A stretch of DNA of 64,000 nucleotides from an uncultured Bacteroidales bacterium (GCA_902792895.1 CADBBK010000002.1:1-64000); one strand, 5' to 3'. Shown: positions 26,958 to 35,044, numbered from the stretch's first letter. Numbers and translations: made by a program. Notes: a model not told the origin generated them from the letters alone.

Positions 26958-27950
26958 ATGAAGAAAAGCACTGATTTCTCACTTGTGGCATTACTGTTGG
27001 TGATGCTGTTTTTTCCCATGCGTGTTAACGCGATGGCTTTGCGTGGTGATGTCAACGGCGACGGCGAAGTCTCCATCGGTGACGTGTCCGAAGTGATTAA
27101 TTACCTGATGAGGGGATATTGGTCCGATGGACAATCGGGACCGCTGATTGATCTGCGGGGTGATGTGACCTTTGACGGGGAAGTGGCCATCAATGATGTG
27201 TCCGAACTCGTTAACTACCTCTTGCGCGGCACTTGGACCGACGAGCAGTCGGTGACCACCCGCTCGTTTAATGTCAATGGGGTGGAATTTACCATGGTCA
27301 GGGTTGAGGGTGGCTCATTCATGATGGGTGCCACCGACGAGCAGGATGCCGATGCCTGGGAGTGGGAAAAACCGGCCCACCAGGTGACGCTGTCGAGTTA
27401 CTGCATTGCCCAGACCGAGGTGACTCAGGCCCTGTGGCAGGCCGTGATGGGCTATAATCCGAGTTTCTTTGTGGGCAATCCCTCATTGCCTGTCGAGAAG
27501 GTGAGCTGGAACGATTGCCAGTTGTTCATCACCCGGCTGAATGATTTGACGGGGCAACACTTCCGCCTGCCTACCGAGGCCGAGTGGGAATTTGCCGCTC
27601 GTGGAGGCCGCATGACTCACGGTTGGAAATATGCCGGTGGTGACGATATCGACGCAGTGGCTTGGTACGTTGATAATGCCGAGGACGCCACGCATCCGGT
27701 CGCCACAATGGGTGCCAATGAGCTTGGCCTTTACGACATGAGTGGCAATGTGTGGGAGTGGTGCCAGGATGTCTATGGTACTTATTCCGATGCCCCTCAG
27801 GTGAATCCAACTGGTACGACAGTAGGTACCTATCGCGTGTATCGTGGCGGCGGCTGGAACGGCAGTGCCAGGAGTTGTCGTGTGACCTACCGGTTTGACC
27901 GCTCGCCTACGGCAACGTACAACAACCAGGGTTTCCGTCTGGCCTTGTAA
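26958..27950 (+). CDS. Secreted SUMF1 (formylglycine-generating-enzyme-like) protein with N-terminal dockerin-like repeats
   Basis: The 330-residue protein has a signal peptide (MKKSTDFSLVALLLVMLFF), then two dockerin-like repeats at about 30-85 (GDVNGDGEVSIGDVSEVINYL and a second beginning GDVTFDGEVAINDVSEL), then a SUMF1 domain (from about 112: FTMVRVEGGSFMMGATDEQD; FRLPTEAEWEFAARGG; LYDMSGNVWEWCQD; RGGGWNGSARSCRV). True FGEs use a Cys pair near the C-terminus, but only one Cys (RSCRV) is seen there, so sulfatase activation is doubtful. Dockerin repeats at the N-terminus, unlike the C-terminal ones at 4-9 kb, are unusual. Confidence 0.82.
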   Translation: MKKSTDFSLVALLLVMLFFPMRVNAMALRGDVNGDGEVSIGDVSEVINYLMRGYWSDGQSGPLIDLRGDVTFDGEVAINDVSELVNYLLRGTWTDEQSVTTRSFNVNGVEFTMVRVEGGSFMMGATDEQDADAWEWEKPAHQVTLSSYCIAQTEVTQALWQAVMGYNPSFFVGNPSLPVEKVSWNDCQLFITRLNDLTGQHFRLPTEAEWEFAARGGRMTHGWKYAGGDDIDAVAWYVDNAEDATHPVATMGANELGLYDMSGNVWEWCQDVYGTYSDAPQVNPTGTTVGTYRVYRGGGWNGSARSCRVTYRFDRSPTATYNNQGFRLAL

Positions 27951-27963
27951 TCGAGGCTGGCTC

Positions 27964-27994
27964 TTGCCCGTAAGTCCAAAAATTGCTATATTTG
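27964..27994 (+). promoter_or_regulatory. Promoter (TTG-N20-TATATTTG) of the hemerythrin pair
   Basis: TTG 27964-27966 and TATATTTG 27987-27994 have exact 20-bp spacing, about 45 bp before the ATG at 28040. Confidence 0.65.
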
Positions 27995-28039
27995 CGTCTT
28001 GATTAGCTGTTAGCTTTAAATGACAACAACATCTCGACA

Positions 28040-28747
28040 ATGAAGACAAACATGAAATCGCGTCTGTTCTCCAGTGATAGCCGCCTGAGTGACCTGATCA
28101 CAGCCCATCCGTCGTTGCTGTCCCTGCTCACGAGGCTGGGACTCTCGCTGGGTTTCGGCGACCGCTCGATTGCCGACGTCTGTGATGCCAGCGGGGTGGA
28201 TACCGACTTCTTCCTGCTCATCTGCAACGTGTACACGTTCAATAATTATGTGCCATCAACGGCAGCCATCCTGGGAACTGACATGACGGGGCTGGTGCCC
28301 TATCTTGAGAAGTCGCACCGCTATTATGTCGACAAGCGCTTGCCGCACATCGAGCGCCACCTTGATGCCATTGCCTGCCAGCTGCAGGGCCGCATCGGGC
28401 AGGTTTTCATCAGCTTCTTCAAGCAGTACAAGCAGGAAGTCGAGACGCATTTCTCACATGAGGAGCAGGACGTGTTCCCGCACATCCAGGCCCTGATGGG
28501 TGGCCGGCGTGACACCACCTACAGTATCGGCGAGTTCCTGCATACCCATAGCGATATCGAGGGCAAACTCGACGATCTGCTCAACATCGTGTTCAAGTAT
28601 CTGCCGCCGCAGGTCGATGACGATGACGTTCTCGACGTGGTGTACGATATCCTTCGCTTGAGCGAGGACCTCAAGAAGCACACCTTCATCGAGGAGAAAA
28701 TCATGGTGCCGCTGGTTAAACATCTCGAAAATGCCATCATGCCATGA
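28040..28747 (+). CDS. Hemerythrin-domain protein with ScdA-like N-terminus
   Basis: The 235-residue protein binds a di-iron centre to judge by its ligands: H93 (EKSHRYY), H137/E141 (HFSHEEQ), H148, H168/H170 (LHTHSDIE) and H214/E218 (KKHTFIEEK). Residues about 15-58 resemble the N-terminal domain of ScdA/YtfE iron-sulfur repair proteins, but the usual Cys-Cys is replaced by LGFG. Such di-iron proteins sense or handle oxygen or nitric oxide. The stop overlaps the next start by four bases (ATGA), so it is translationally coupled to a regulator and may be its sensory partner. Confidence 0.85.
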   Translation: MKTNMKSRLFSSDSRLSDLITAHPSLLSLLTRLGLSLGFGDRSIADVCDASGVDTDFFLLICNVYTFNNYVPSTAAILGTDMTGLVPYLEKSHRYYVDKRLPHIERHLDAIACQLQGRIGQVFISFFKQYKQEVETHFSHEEQDVFPHIQALMGGRRDTTYSIGEFLHTHSDIEGKLDDLLNIVFKYLPPQVDDDDVLDVVYDILRLSEDLKKHTFIEEKIMVPLVKHLENAIMP

Positions 28748-29313
28748 AGCAGCGCGTGTTGATAGTGGAGCCTTCGGAGCTCATCGTTGCTGGCCTTAAG
28801 GCCATCCTCGATGGACAGGTCCGTTTCAAGGTCCTTGAACCTGAGGCGACGGCCGACAACCTGTCCGAGCGTCTGGTGGCCTCCCGGCCCGACATCTTGC
28901 TCATCAACCCCACGCTCACGGGCAGTGTGTCGCGGCTGCGCGGACAGTACCCCATGGCTGTGGTGGCTCTGGTCTATCAGTATGTCGAGCGGGATGTGAT
29001 TAAGGACTACGATGCCGTGGTGGACATCCGTGACAGCCGTGCTGGAATCATCGAGACACTGGCTCAGGCGTCACCCGGCGACAGCGGTGCCGGCAGGAGC
29101 AATTATGAACTCACCAAGCGTGAGACCGCTGTGCTCGTTCAGTTGGCACAGGGAAAAACCAATAAGGAAATTGCCGATGCCCTCAACGTGAGCGTGCACA
29201 CGGTCATCAGCCACCGCAAGAACATTACCCACAAGACGGGTATCAAGAGCGTGGCTGGCCTCACGGTCTATGCCATGCTCAACGGTCTCATCGACGAGAA
29301 CAATCTGCTATAG
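28744..29313 (+). CDS. LuxR-type regulator with degenerate receiver domain
   Basis: The 189-residue protein has an N-terminal CheY-like fold (about 1-120) and a C-terminal LuxR/FixJ helix-turn-helix (about 125-185: LTKRETAVLVQLAQGKTNKE, then IADALNVSVHTVISHRKNI). In the receiver the acidic pocket reads VEPSE (E9 instead of the Asp pair) and the phospho-acceptor position reads LLINP (N55 instead of Asp). Phosphorylation is therefore unlikely, and activity may be set by the coupled hemerythrin protein. No histidine kinase is nearby. I infer a two-gene di-iron signalling unit. Confidence 0.85.
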   Translation: MKQRVLIVEPSELIVAGLKAILDGQVRFKVLEPEATADNLSERLVASRPDILLINPTLTGSVSRLRGQYPMAVVALVYQYVERDVIKDYDAVVDIRDSRAGIIETLAQASPGDSGAGRSNYELTKRETAVLVQLAQGKTNKEIADALNVSVHTVISHRKNITHKTGIKSVAGLTVYAMLNGLIDENNLL

Positions 29314-29326
29314 GATATTTTATTTA

Positions 29327-29346
29327 GCCTGCTCTGGGTGGCAGGC
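29327..29346. terminator. Hairpin between convergent genes
   Basis: GCCTGC and GCAGGC form a short stem between the regulator stop and the CvfB stop. There is no clear T tract. Confidence 0.35.
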
Positions 29347-29351
29347 GATGA

Positions 29352-30182
29352 TTATTGGACCAGCTCGACGGAATCGCCGAGGGTGACTTTGTGCTGTCTG
29401 TAAAGCAGGCCCAGGGCTTTCTTGAAATCCTTCTTGCTGCACTGGAACACCTTGTTGATGTCTTCAGGGTCACTCTTGTCGGTCAGCGTCATTTTCCCTC
29501 CTGATGCCCTGAGGTGGCTCTCGATGCGCTCGGCTAGGTCATCGACGCGCATCTTTTCAATCTTGGCGAGGGTGACATCGACCTTGCCGTCGGGGCGCAC
29601 TTGCTTGACAAAGGCGGTGAAGCGGTCACCGATGTTTACCTCCTGATAGGTTTCGTTCTGGTAAATCTGCCCCCAATGGGAGTTGTTGATGATGACGCGG
29701 TAGCCCAGGTCACTGCGTTGCACCACCAGCACCTCCACCTTCTCGCGATGGTAGTAATCGGGCTCGGTCTGATTGAGGAACTTGGCCAATTTGGCGCTGG
29801 CGACGATGCGCTGGCTGGCGGGATCGAGATAGACGCGCACGACGTAGCTGCGCCCGGCCTGCATGTCCACCCGTTGCTCGCCGAAGGGCACCAGCAGGTC
29901 CTTGGCCGTAAGTCCCCAGTCCAGGAAGGCACCCACCTTGTTCACCGCCTTGACGCGCAGCAGGGCGAAGTCGCCCACTACGGCCAGGGGCTGCTCGGTG
30001 GTGGCCACGGGGCGGTTCTCACTGTCGTTATAGACAAACACGCTGATCTGGTCACCCACTTTCATTTCGGGTGTCAGGTAGCGTTTGGGTAACAGCACCT
30101 CGTGGGTGTCATCATCTATCAGATAGGCACCAAAATCAACCATACGGTTGATGCGCAACACGTTGTATTCTCCAATCTTCAT
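29352..30182 (-). CDS. CvfB-like S1-domain RNA-binding protein
   Basis: The 276-residue protein has the CvfB architecture of successive S1-like OB folds followed by a winged-helix C-terminus. Visible parts are the N-terminal YNVLRINRMVDFGAYLIDDD, the LLRVKAVNKVGAFLDWGL repeat with LLVPFGEQ, and a third S1 region around VNIGDRFTAFVKQVRPDGKV. The end (FQCSKKDFKKALGLLYRQHK) is the helix-turn-helix part. In Staphylococcus, CvfB affects virulence gene expression through RNA; the target here is unknown. It is divergent from the DUF3298 lipoprotein gene. Confidence 0.85.
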   Translation of the reverse strand: MKIGEYNVLRINRMVDFGAYLIDDDTHEVLLPKRYLTPEMKVGDQISVFVYNDSENRPVATTEQPLAVVGDFALLRVKAVNKVGAFLDWGLTAKDLLVPFGEQRVDMQAGRSYVVRVYLDPASQRIVASAKLAKFLNQTEPDYYHREKVEVLVVQRSDLGYRVIINNSHWGQIYQNETYQEVNIGDRFTAFVKQVRPDGKVDVTLAKIEKMRVDDLAERIESHLRASGGKMTLTDKSDPEDINKVFQCSKKDFKKALGLLYRQHKVTLGDSVELVQ

Positions 30183-30263
30183 CGTTCGATACCGTAATTA
30201 GGGTGAGACCTGAATTTTTTGCAAAGTTCGGTAAAAAAATCCGTTTATCAGCTTGGTTTTACC

Positions 30264-30271
30264 TAATTTTG
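30264..30271 (+). promoter_or_regulatory. -7 box (TAATTTTG) of the DUF3298 lipoprotein gene
   Basis: TAATTTTG lies 45 bp before the ATG at 30317. The upstream box at normal spacing is poor. Confidence 0.45.
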
Positions 30272-30316
30272 TACTACCTTAGCAAAATTATTCATCACTT
30301 AGGCTAACAAACCACA

Positions 30317-31156
30317 ATGAAAACCCACTATCTGCAACTAGCTATATTATTGGTTGTCACGGCATTACTTGCATCATGCAGCAAGTCCTCCCCAGGCGGT
30401 GGCGGCCAGCCGGCCGTTGCCGTCAAGTCACAGCAGCTGAGTGACGCTTCCAGTTTTACGTTGTCCAACGGTGAGCGCTGCTCGATTGTTGCCGAGGCCA
30501 CTATCGATTATCCTGTCACGGGCACCAACGGCGTGGCTGTGGACAGCCTGCAGCGCCTGTTTGCTGCCTACGTCCTGGAATCGGGCGACTCCTTGTCGTT
30601 GCAGGAGGCGATGCGTCAGGTAGTGGCCAACAGCATGCATCAGTACGACTTCATGGAGGAGCCGATGACCGAGGCTGTGGCTGACGAGGCAGCCGAGATG
30701 AACACCCTCAAGTATGTGACCAGCACACGTGTGGCCCCCATCTACAACAAGAACGGGGTGGTGACCTTTGAGCGTGTCGATGTGGTGAAGAAAAACGACA
30801 AGGTGACCTCAGTCACCCATCGTTACTATAGTTTTGATGTTGAGAACCAGACTTACATCGACGTGAACCGCCTCTTCCGCGACGATGCGGTGGCCGACGT
30901 CTGCCAGCTGCTGCGCCAGCAACTGCTCGCCCAGAACAATGCCACGGGCAATGAGCAGTTGAACGATATGGGCTACTTCAATGTGGAGAACATCACGGTG
31001 ACGCGCAACTTCTTCTTCGACGACAAGGGTGTGACCTGGAGCTATCTGCCCAACGAACTGGCTGTTGAGGCCGTCGGCGAGCCCCGCATCACGGTTCCCT
31101 ATGCCGACTTGAGCGATTACAAGTGTGACGACAGTATCCTTGACCGACTGCAGTGA
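30317..31156 (+). CDS. Lipoprotein with DUF3298/RsiV-like domain
   Basis: The 279-residue protein has a lipoprotein signal (VVTALLASCSKSS, Cys about 21). The C-terminal part (NQTYIDVNRLFRDDAVADVC, then FFFDDKGVTWSYLPNELA and ITVPYADLSDYK) matches DUF3298, found in RsiV-type and other surface proteins of Bacteroidota. Binding partner or enzymatic role is unknown. Its TGA overlaps the rsmG ATG by one base (TGATG), so the two are coupled. Confidence 0.75.
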   Translation: MKTHYLQLAILLVVTALLASCSKSSPGGGGQPAVAVKSQQLSDASSFTLSNGERCSIVAEATIDYPVTGTNGVAVDSLQRLFAAYVLESGDSLSLQEAMRQVVANSMHQYDFMEEPMTEAVADEAAEMNTLKYVTSTRVAPIYNKNGVVTFERVDVVKKNDKVTSVTHRYYSFDVENQTYIDVNRLFRDDAVADVCQLLRQQLLAQNNATGNEQLNDMGYFNVENITVTRNFFFDDKGVTWSYLPNELAVEAVGEPRITVPYADLSDYKCDDSILDRLQ

Positions 31157-31776
31157 TGGAATATATACTGAAATACTTTCCGGAGCTTACCGCGACACAG
31201 CGTGAGCAGATGGCGCAGCTCGAGGTGCTGTATCCCGAGTGGAATGCCAAGATTAATGTCATCTCCCGCAAGGACATCGACAACCTGGAGGTGAACCATA
31301 TCCTGCACTCGTTGGGACTGGTGAAGTTCGTCAAGTTCACTCCTGGCACGAGGGTGATGGACTTGGGGACGGGTGGGGGATTCCCCGCTATACCGCTGGC
31401 CATTTATTACCCTGAGGTGACTTTCCACCTGGTGGACCGCATCGGCAAGAAACTGCGCGTGGCACAGGACATCGCCGAACGCATCGGCCTGCAGAATGTC
31501 ACTTTCCAGCATGGCGATGTCAAGGAGGTGAAAGGCAAGTTCGACTTCGTGGTGAGCCGTGCCGTGATGGACCTGGGCGACATGGTGCCCCTGGTGCGCC
31601 GGCTCATCGACAACGAGGACCGCAATGCCGTCCCCAACGGATTGCTGTGCCTCAAGGGCGGTGACCTGACCGCCGAGGTGGCCCGATTCAAGAACCAAGT
31701 CCTCATCGACGAACTCTCCAGCTACTTCAAGGAGGAGTTTTTCAAAACCAAGAAGATCCTCTACCTGCCCTTGTAG
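31156..31776 (+). CDS. rsmG: 16S rRNA (guanine527-N7)-methyltransferase
   Basis: The 206-residue protein is the RsmG (GidB) enzyme that methylates G527 of 16S rRNA using S-adenosylmethionine. The SAM-binding loop MDLGTGGGFPAIPLAIYYP, the FHLVDRIGKKLRV strand and FVVSRAVMDL are in family-typical positions. A GTG one codon earlier (31153) is possible, but the ATG overlapping the upstream stop is preferred. Length is normal. Confidence 0.94.
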   Translation: MEYILKYFPELTATQREQMAQLEVLYPEWNAKINVISRKDIDNLEVNHILHSLGLVKFVKFTPGTRVMDLGTGGGFPAIPLAIYYPEVTFHLVDRIGKKLRVAQDIAERIGLQNVTFQHGDVKEVKGKFDFVVSRAVMDLGDMVPLVRRLIDNEDRNAVPNGLLCLKGGDLTAEVARFKNQVLIDELSSYFKEEFFKTKKILYLPL

Positions 31777-31794
31777 GGCCTCGCCTTGGCGTGG

Positions 31795-31876
31795 CATGTT
31801 CCACGAGCCAAGAATATTAATTCGCATGGTATTATAATTAGAAAAATTCGCGAAATTCGCATTAGCCCCGCAGGGC
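31795..31876. repeat. AT-rich intergenic stretch with repeated ATTCGC words
   Basis: Between rsmG and the next gene the words ATTCGC, TTCGCG and TTAATTCGC recur (AATTCGCATGG, AAATTCGCGAAATTCGCATTAG). Wording resembles the inverted repeat at 63589-63693, so it may be a degenerate copy. No gene is visible in 31777-31920. Confidence 0.35.
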
Positions 31877-31920
31877 AGCACCAGCGATTACTTTGCAATT
31901 TACAATCAACCGAATAACCG

Positions 31921-32559
31921 ATGAATGCTACAATGATGACCGTCAACATGTTTGGCGAGAATATGTATTTCCTGTGGGACGAGGCTTCCCGCGACGCCGT
32001 GGTTGTTGACCCTGGCATGATGCGAGAGGCTGAGCAAAAGATGGTAACCGATTTCATCGAGGGCCAAAAGCTCAATGTCAAGCACGTCCTGCTCACTCAC
32101 ATGCACCTCGACCATGTCACGGGAGCACGCTGGCTGGCCGACCAGACGGGTGCCGACGTGTGTGCCAACGACCAAGACGCTCAGCTGGGGCTGGAACTGC
32201 CCCGGCAAGTCGAAGAATTTCACCTTAAACTGCAGTGTGAGCCCTTGACCATCGACCGCCACTTGCAGGAGGGTGACACGTTGATGTTGGGCGAGGAGAC
32301 CATCCAGGTGCTGCAAGTCCCTGGCCACAGTCCGGGCGGACTGGCTTTCTACCTGCCGCAGAGTGGACTCCTCATCAGCGGTGACACCATCTTCAACGGC
32401 AGCGTGGGACGCACCGACCTGTGGGGCGGAGACATGGCCCAACTCATCAACAGCATCCGCGAGAAAATCATGACGCTCCCCGACGAGACGGTCATCGCCT
32501 CGGGCCATGGCCCGACAACGACCGTCGCCGACGAGAAGCGCTGCAACCCTTTCCTGTAG
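31921..32559 (+). CDS. Glyoxalase II-like metallo-beta-lactamase fold hydrolase
   Basis: The 212-residue protein has the metal motif THMHLDHVTGARWLAD, followed by VPGHSPGGLAFYLP, ISGDTIFNGSVGRTDLWGGD and a terminal ASGHGPTTT, which supply the HxHxDH, His, Asp and His ligands of the glyoxalase II group. Substrates of this family are hydroxyacyl-glutathione or other thioesters; since Bacteroidales usually lack glutathione, another thioester is more likely (inference). A hairpin terminator follows. Confidence 0.88.
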   Translation: MNATMMTVNMFGENMYFLWDEASRDAVVVDPGMMREAEQKMVTDFIEGQKLNVKHVLLTHMHLDHVTGARWLADQTGADVCANDQDAQLGLELPRQVEEFHLKLQCEPLTIDRHLQEGDTLMLGEETIQVLQVPGHSPGGLAFYLPQSGLLISGDTIFNGSVGRTDLWGGDMAQLINSIREKIMTLPDETVIASGHGPTTTVADEKRCNPFL

Positions 32560-32568
32560 CAAAACCAA

Positions 32569-32609
32569 AAAACGGAGATGACTTGAATTCGGTCATCTCC
32601 GTTTTTTGT
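32569..32609. terminator. Bidirectional terminator (convergent genes)
   Basis: AAAACGGAGATGAC and GTCATCTCCGTTTTTT pair over a short loop with A/T tracts on both sides, between the hydrolase and the minus-strand barrel-like gene. Confidence 0.8.
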
Positions 32610-32628
32610 GGGGGCGATGATGATCAGC

Positions 32629-33486
32629 CTACAGGGCGAGGGCTACACCCAGCATCCATGTGTTCTTGATCTCGGGACCATAACCCTTCTTGAACATGTT
32701 GCAGGGACTGTAGCGGCAGTAGAGGGAAAAGCGATTATAAGAGAGCGCGCCATAGACATCAAACGTCAACTTGTTCTGCTTGATGCCGCGATAGGAAACG
32801 TCGTGGTGCGTCTTGTTGACCTTGTAATGGGTGTTACACTTGGCATACACGTTCCAGTTCATGGTGCCGCCAAGTGTGATATGGAAGTCTTTTCCAATAA
32901 ATTGCTGGAATTGGAGCGGGAACTGGAGGGCCCTGACCGAGAGAACCGAGGAACGGTCAATCGTTCCTTCGGGGTAGAAACTGGTGCCCACGATATTGGT
33001 CGCTTCGTCCATGACAAAGCAGTTGGGGCGCTTGAGCGAAAACCGCTTGTAGTCATAGCCCACGCCAATCGAGAAATTTTGGCCGTGCAGTGTGTTGTAA
33101 TTGAGGCTGGCGATGTTCAGCCAACCCCAGTTGAAGCTGTTGTTGACCAGATCATAGGATGTGCTGAGCCCTGCCCCGAAGTAAATGCCCGAGGAGACGA
33201 TAGACCAATGGTAGTCCTTATGGCTGCTCTTCATGAATGGCAGATTCAATTCCCAGTCGGTTGACTGTGATGTGCCGACGCTGTCGTTGGCCGAGTGCTT
33301 GACGGTGTAGGTGTAGCTGTAGTCCTCGTTACCCTTCGACCCGATTACCTTGACGTGGGACCCTGTTGAGGTCTCGGTAATAATGATCTGGCTGGGTTGT
33401 TGGATGACGGTCACCGTGTCGGGGGCAATGGCCTGTACTTGAGCCATGGTGAGCATGGCGGCGAGAGTGAATAATAACTGTTTCAT
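32629..33486 (-). CDS. Barrel-like exported protein, paralogue A
   Basis: The 285-residue protein has a signal peptide (MKQLLFTLAAMLTMAQVQA). The body alternates hydrophobic and polar residues in strands (LQFPLQFQQFIGKDFHITLG, LTFDVYGALSYNRFSLYCRY) and ends in a hydrophobic strand, as expected for an outer-membrane beta-barrel. It is clearly homologous to the protein at 35073-35852 (shared motifs YNTLHGQ/YNSLHGQ, KRPN, QFPLQF, NW, YCRYSP, GPEIKNTW). It is the last gene of the sigma-factor operon, which suggests envelope-linked regulation. The family is not named here. Confidence 0.68.
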   Translation of the reverse strand: MKQLLFTLAAMLTMAQVQAIAPDTVTVIQQPSQIIITETSTGSHVKVIGSKGNEDYSYTYTVKHSANDSVGTSQSTDWELNLPFMKSSHKDYHWSIVSSGIYFGAGLSTSYDLVNNSFNWGWLNIASLNYNTLHGQNFSIGVGYDYKRFSLKRPNCFVMDEATNIVGTSFYPEGTIDRSSVLSVRALQFPLQFQQFIGKDFHITLGGTMNWNVYAKCNTHYKVNKTHHDVSYRGIKQNKLTFDVYGALSYNRFSLYCRYSPCNMFKKGYGPEIKNTWMLGVALAL

Positions 33487-33507
33487 GTCGTTGATATGTT
33501 TAGGTGA

Positions 33508-33954
33508 TTATTTACGGATAAGTTTCTTGATTTTCTCGGAGTTGGCGCTGCCCTCCATGTAGATGAGCGTAACAACGTTCTTGGGTGACTTGCGGGCCAA
33601 GTTCTGGTTGAGGAAGAAGATGTAATGGTTGTCCCGCTTGTTCTTCTTCATTGTGTAGAAACCGTAGTACAGTTGCCCGTTGCGGTATTCCACCTCCTTG
33701 TCGATGGCTTTGGCACCGTCTTTCACCACAAGGCTCTCAATGAGTTCGGCCTGACCCTTGTCGGTCACGCTCAAGCTGTGATAGACGTCTAGCCCGATTT
33801 CATGGGCCTGTCGCCCTGTGACAATAATCTCGGTGGCGCCGGCGGCCTTCTTGAACCGGCCGTCGAACAGGCGGTTGATGTTCAACCCGTTTTGTGCCAT
33901 GGCTGTCATGGTAGCGAGCAGGCAGGTCAGGATGATGATTGTAGTCCGTTTCAT
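33508..33954 (-). CDS. Exported DUF6108-like protein
   Basis: The 148-residue protein has a signal peptide (MKRTTIIILTCLLATMTAMAQ) and a single domain with NGLNINRLFDGRFKKAAGAT, IIVTGRQAHEIGLDVYHSLS and the closing VVTLIYMEGSANSEKIKKLIRK. I recognise the pattern as DUF6108 of Bacteroidales, from memory and without a search. It lies between the anti-sigma-like gene and the barrel-like gene in one operon (gaps of 15-21 bp), which suggests a periplasmic role in that system. Confidence 0.65.
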   Translation of the reverse strand: MKRTTIIILTCLLATMTAMAQNGLNINRLFDGRFKKAAGATEIIVTGRQAHEIGLDVYHSLSVTDKGQAELIESLVVKDGAKAIDKEVEYRNGQLYYGFYTMKKNKRDNHYIFFLNQNLARKSPKNVVTLIYMEGSANSEKIKKLIRK

Positions 33955-33969
33955 GATTCGTCGCGTTTT

Positions 33970-34437
33970 TTATTCGTTGTCAAGTTCAAGGGCTTCGCCC
34001 AGGGTGGACAGTTGTGCTGCCATGCCCTGCGATGCCGCATTGATATGGTTCAGGTCGTCTTCGATCAGGCGCATCACCTCCTCGTCGTTGTCGATGGCCT
34101 GGCCGTTGACATAGGCGATGCACAAGTCCTGGCCCGCGGGCTGCTGGTGCTGCCACAGGGCGTAGGCACCAACCGCCAGCAACATAGCGATGGAGGCCGC
34201 GAGGCCTGTCATGCGCAGTCGGGCTGCCCGCCGCGTGGCATGGCGATGCTGCTTGCTGTGGGCCGAGAAATAGCCCATCACCACCTTAGCATCATCGATG
34301 GCGTCGCTCTGCCACGGGCAGTGGGCAAGCACTTGCCGCATGGCATTTTCCTCTTGGAGGTTAGTCATGCCGTCGAAGTAGCGCTCGATGAGCTGTTCTA
34401 GCTGGGCCTGAGTGGTTATTTGTTCTAAGTCCTTCAT
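33970..34437 (-). CDS. Putative membrane anti-sigma factor
   Basis: The 155-residue protein has an N-terminal cytoplasmic helical region (about 1-75, TTQAQLEQLIERYFDGMTNL), one membrane helix (about 76-100, LRMTGLAASIAMLLAVGAYA) and a short periplasmic tail. Its start overlaps the sigma factor stop by four bases (ATGA). Size, topology and position are those of an anti-sigma factor, although no classical zinc anti-sigma His-Cys motif is seen; one 'AHCPWQ' lies in the N-terminal region. The function is inferred from context. Confidence 0.68.
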   Translation of the reverse strand: MKDLEQITTQAQLEQLIERYFDGMTNLQEENAMRQVLAHCPWQSDAIDDAKVVMGYFSAHSKQHRHATRRAARLRMTGLAASIAMLLAVGAYALWQHQQPAGQDLCIAYVNGQAIDNDEEVMRLIEDDLNHINAASQGMAAQLSTLGEALELDNE

Positions 34438-34940
34438 GAGTTGTTCTTTTTTCTGTTATGGTACATTTCGCGCACCCGCTTGCGGGCTCGGCTCAGTTCC
34501 ACCCGCACGGCAGCGGGTTGCATGCCCAATCGCTTGGCGATGTCTTCAAATTCCATTTCCTCGATCTCCCTCATGTCGATAATGGCACGTTGTCTGGGCG
34601 AGAGTTCATTGTCGATGATGCGGCGCACCTGCTGGTAAGCCGCATCAGTTTCCTCATTGCTTGTCTCGATGGCGGCATCGGCGGCCTGCTCGACAGGGAG
34701 CTCACTGGCGTGGCTGCTGCGGCGAGCCAGGTCGATGCTCGAGTTGCGCACGGTAATCATTCCTGCTCCACGGGCGTGGCTGGCGCTCTCGTACTGCTCC
34801 CGTTGTTGCCACAGCTTGACGAAGGCGTCCTGTACCGCATCGGCTGCATCGTCACGGTTGCCCGTGATGCGTTCGGCCAGCGAGAGCATTTGCTCCCGTA
34901 AGGACATGAATGCGGTGGTGATGCGGTCGGTTTGCTTCAT
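34434..34940 (-). CDS. ECF-family RNA polymerase sigma factor
   Basis: The 168-residue protein has sigma-70 region 2 (about 5-70: LSLAERITGNRDDAADAVQD, then AFVKLWQQ) and region 4 (about 110-160: LSPRQRAIIDMREIEEMEFE, then IAKRLGMQPAAVRVELSRAR), joined by a short linker, with no region 1 or 3. It would direct transcription of an envelope response regulon, perhaps its own operon. The in-frame ATG at 34949 is possible, but MKQTDRI at 34940 is chosen. It is preceded by a TAATTTTG box. Confidence 0.9.
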   Translation of the reverse strand: MKQTDRITTAFMSLREQMLSLAERITGNRDDAADAVQDAFVKLWQQREQYESASHARGAGMITVRNSSIDLARRSSHASELPVEQAADAAIETSNEETDAAYQQVRRIIDNELSPRQRAIIDMREIEEMEFEDIAKRLGMQPAAVRVELSRARKRVREMYHNRKKNNS

Positions 34941-34989
34941 CGTCAACAATTGTTTCTATTCAATAAACGCAGGTGATGGCTATTTGCAA

Positions 34990-34997
34990 CAAAATTA
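34990..34997 (-). promoter_or_regulatory. -7 box (TAATTTTG) of the sigma factor operon
   Basis: On the minus strand TAATTTTG lies 49 bp before the ATG and is immediately downstream of the terminator of the preceding gene. The -33 position falls in that terminator and is not conserved. Confidence 0.4.
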
Positions 34998-35000
34998 ATG

Positions 35001-35044
35001 AAAAAAAAGACGGAAATCCCGCCATTTTTTCGGGGATTTCCGTC
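35001..35044 (-). terminator. Strong rho-independent terminator of barrel-like paralogue B
   Basis: GACGGAAATCCC and GGGATTTCCGTC form a 12-bp stem followed on the minus strand by eight T residues, 28 bp after the stop of the gene at 35073. Confidence 0.9.
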
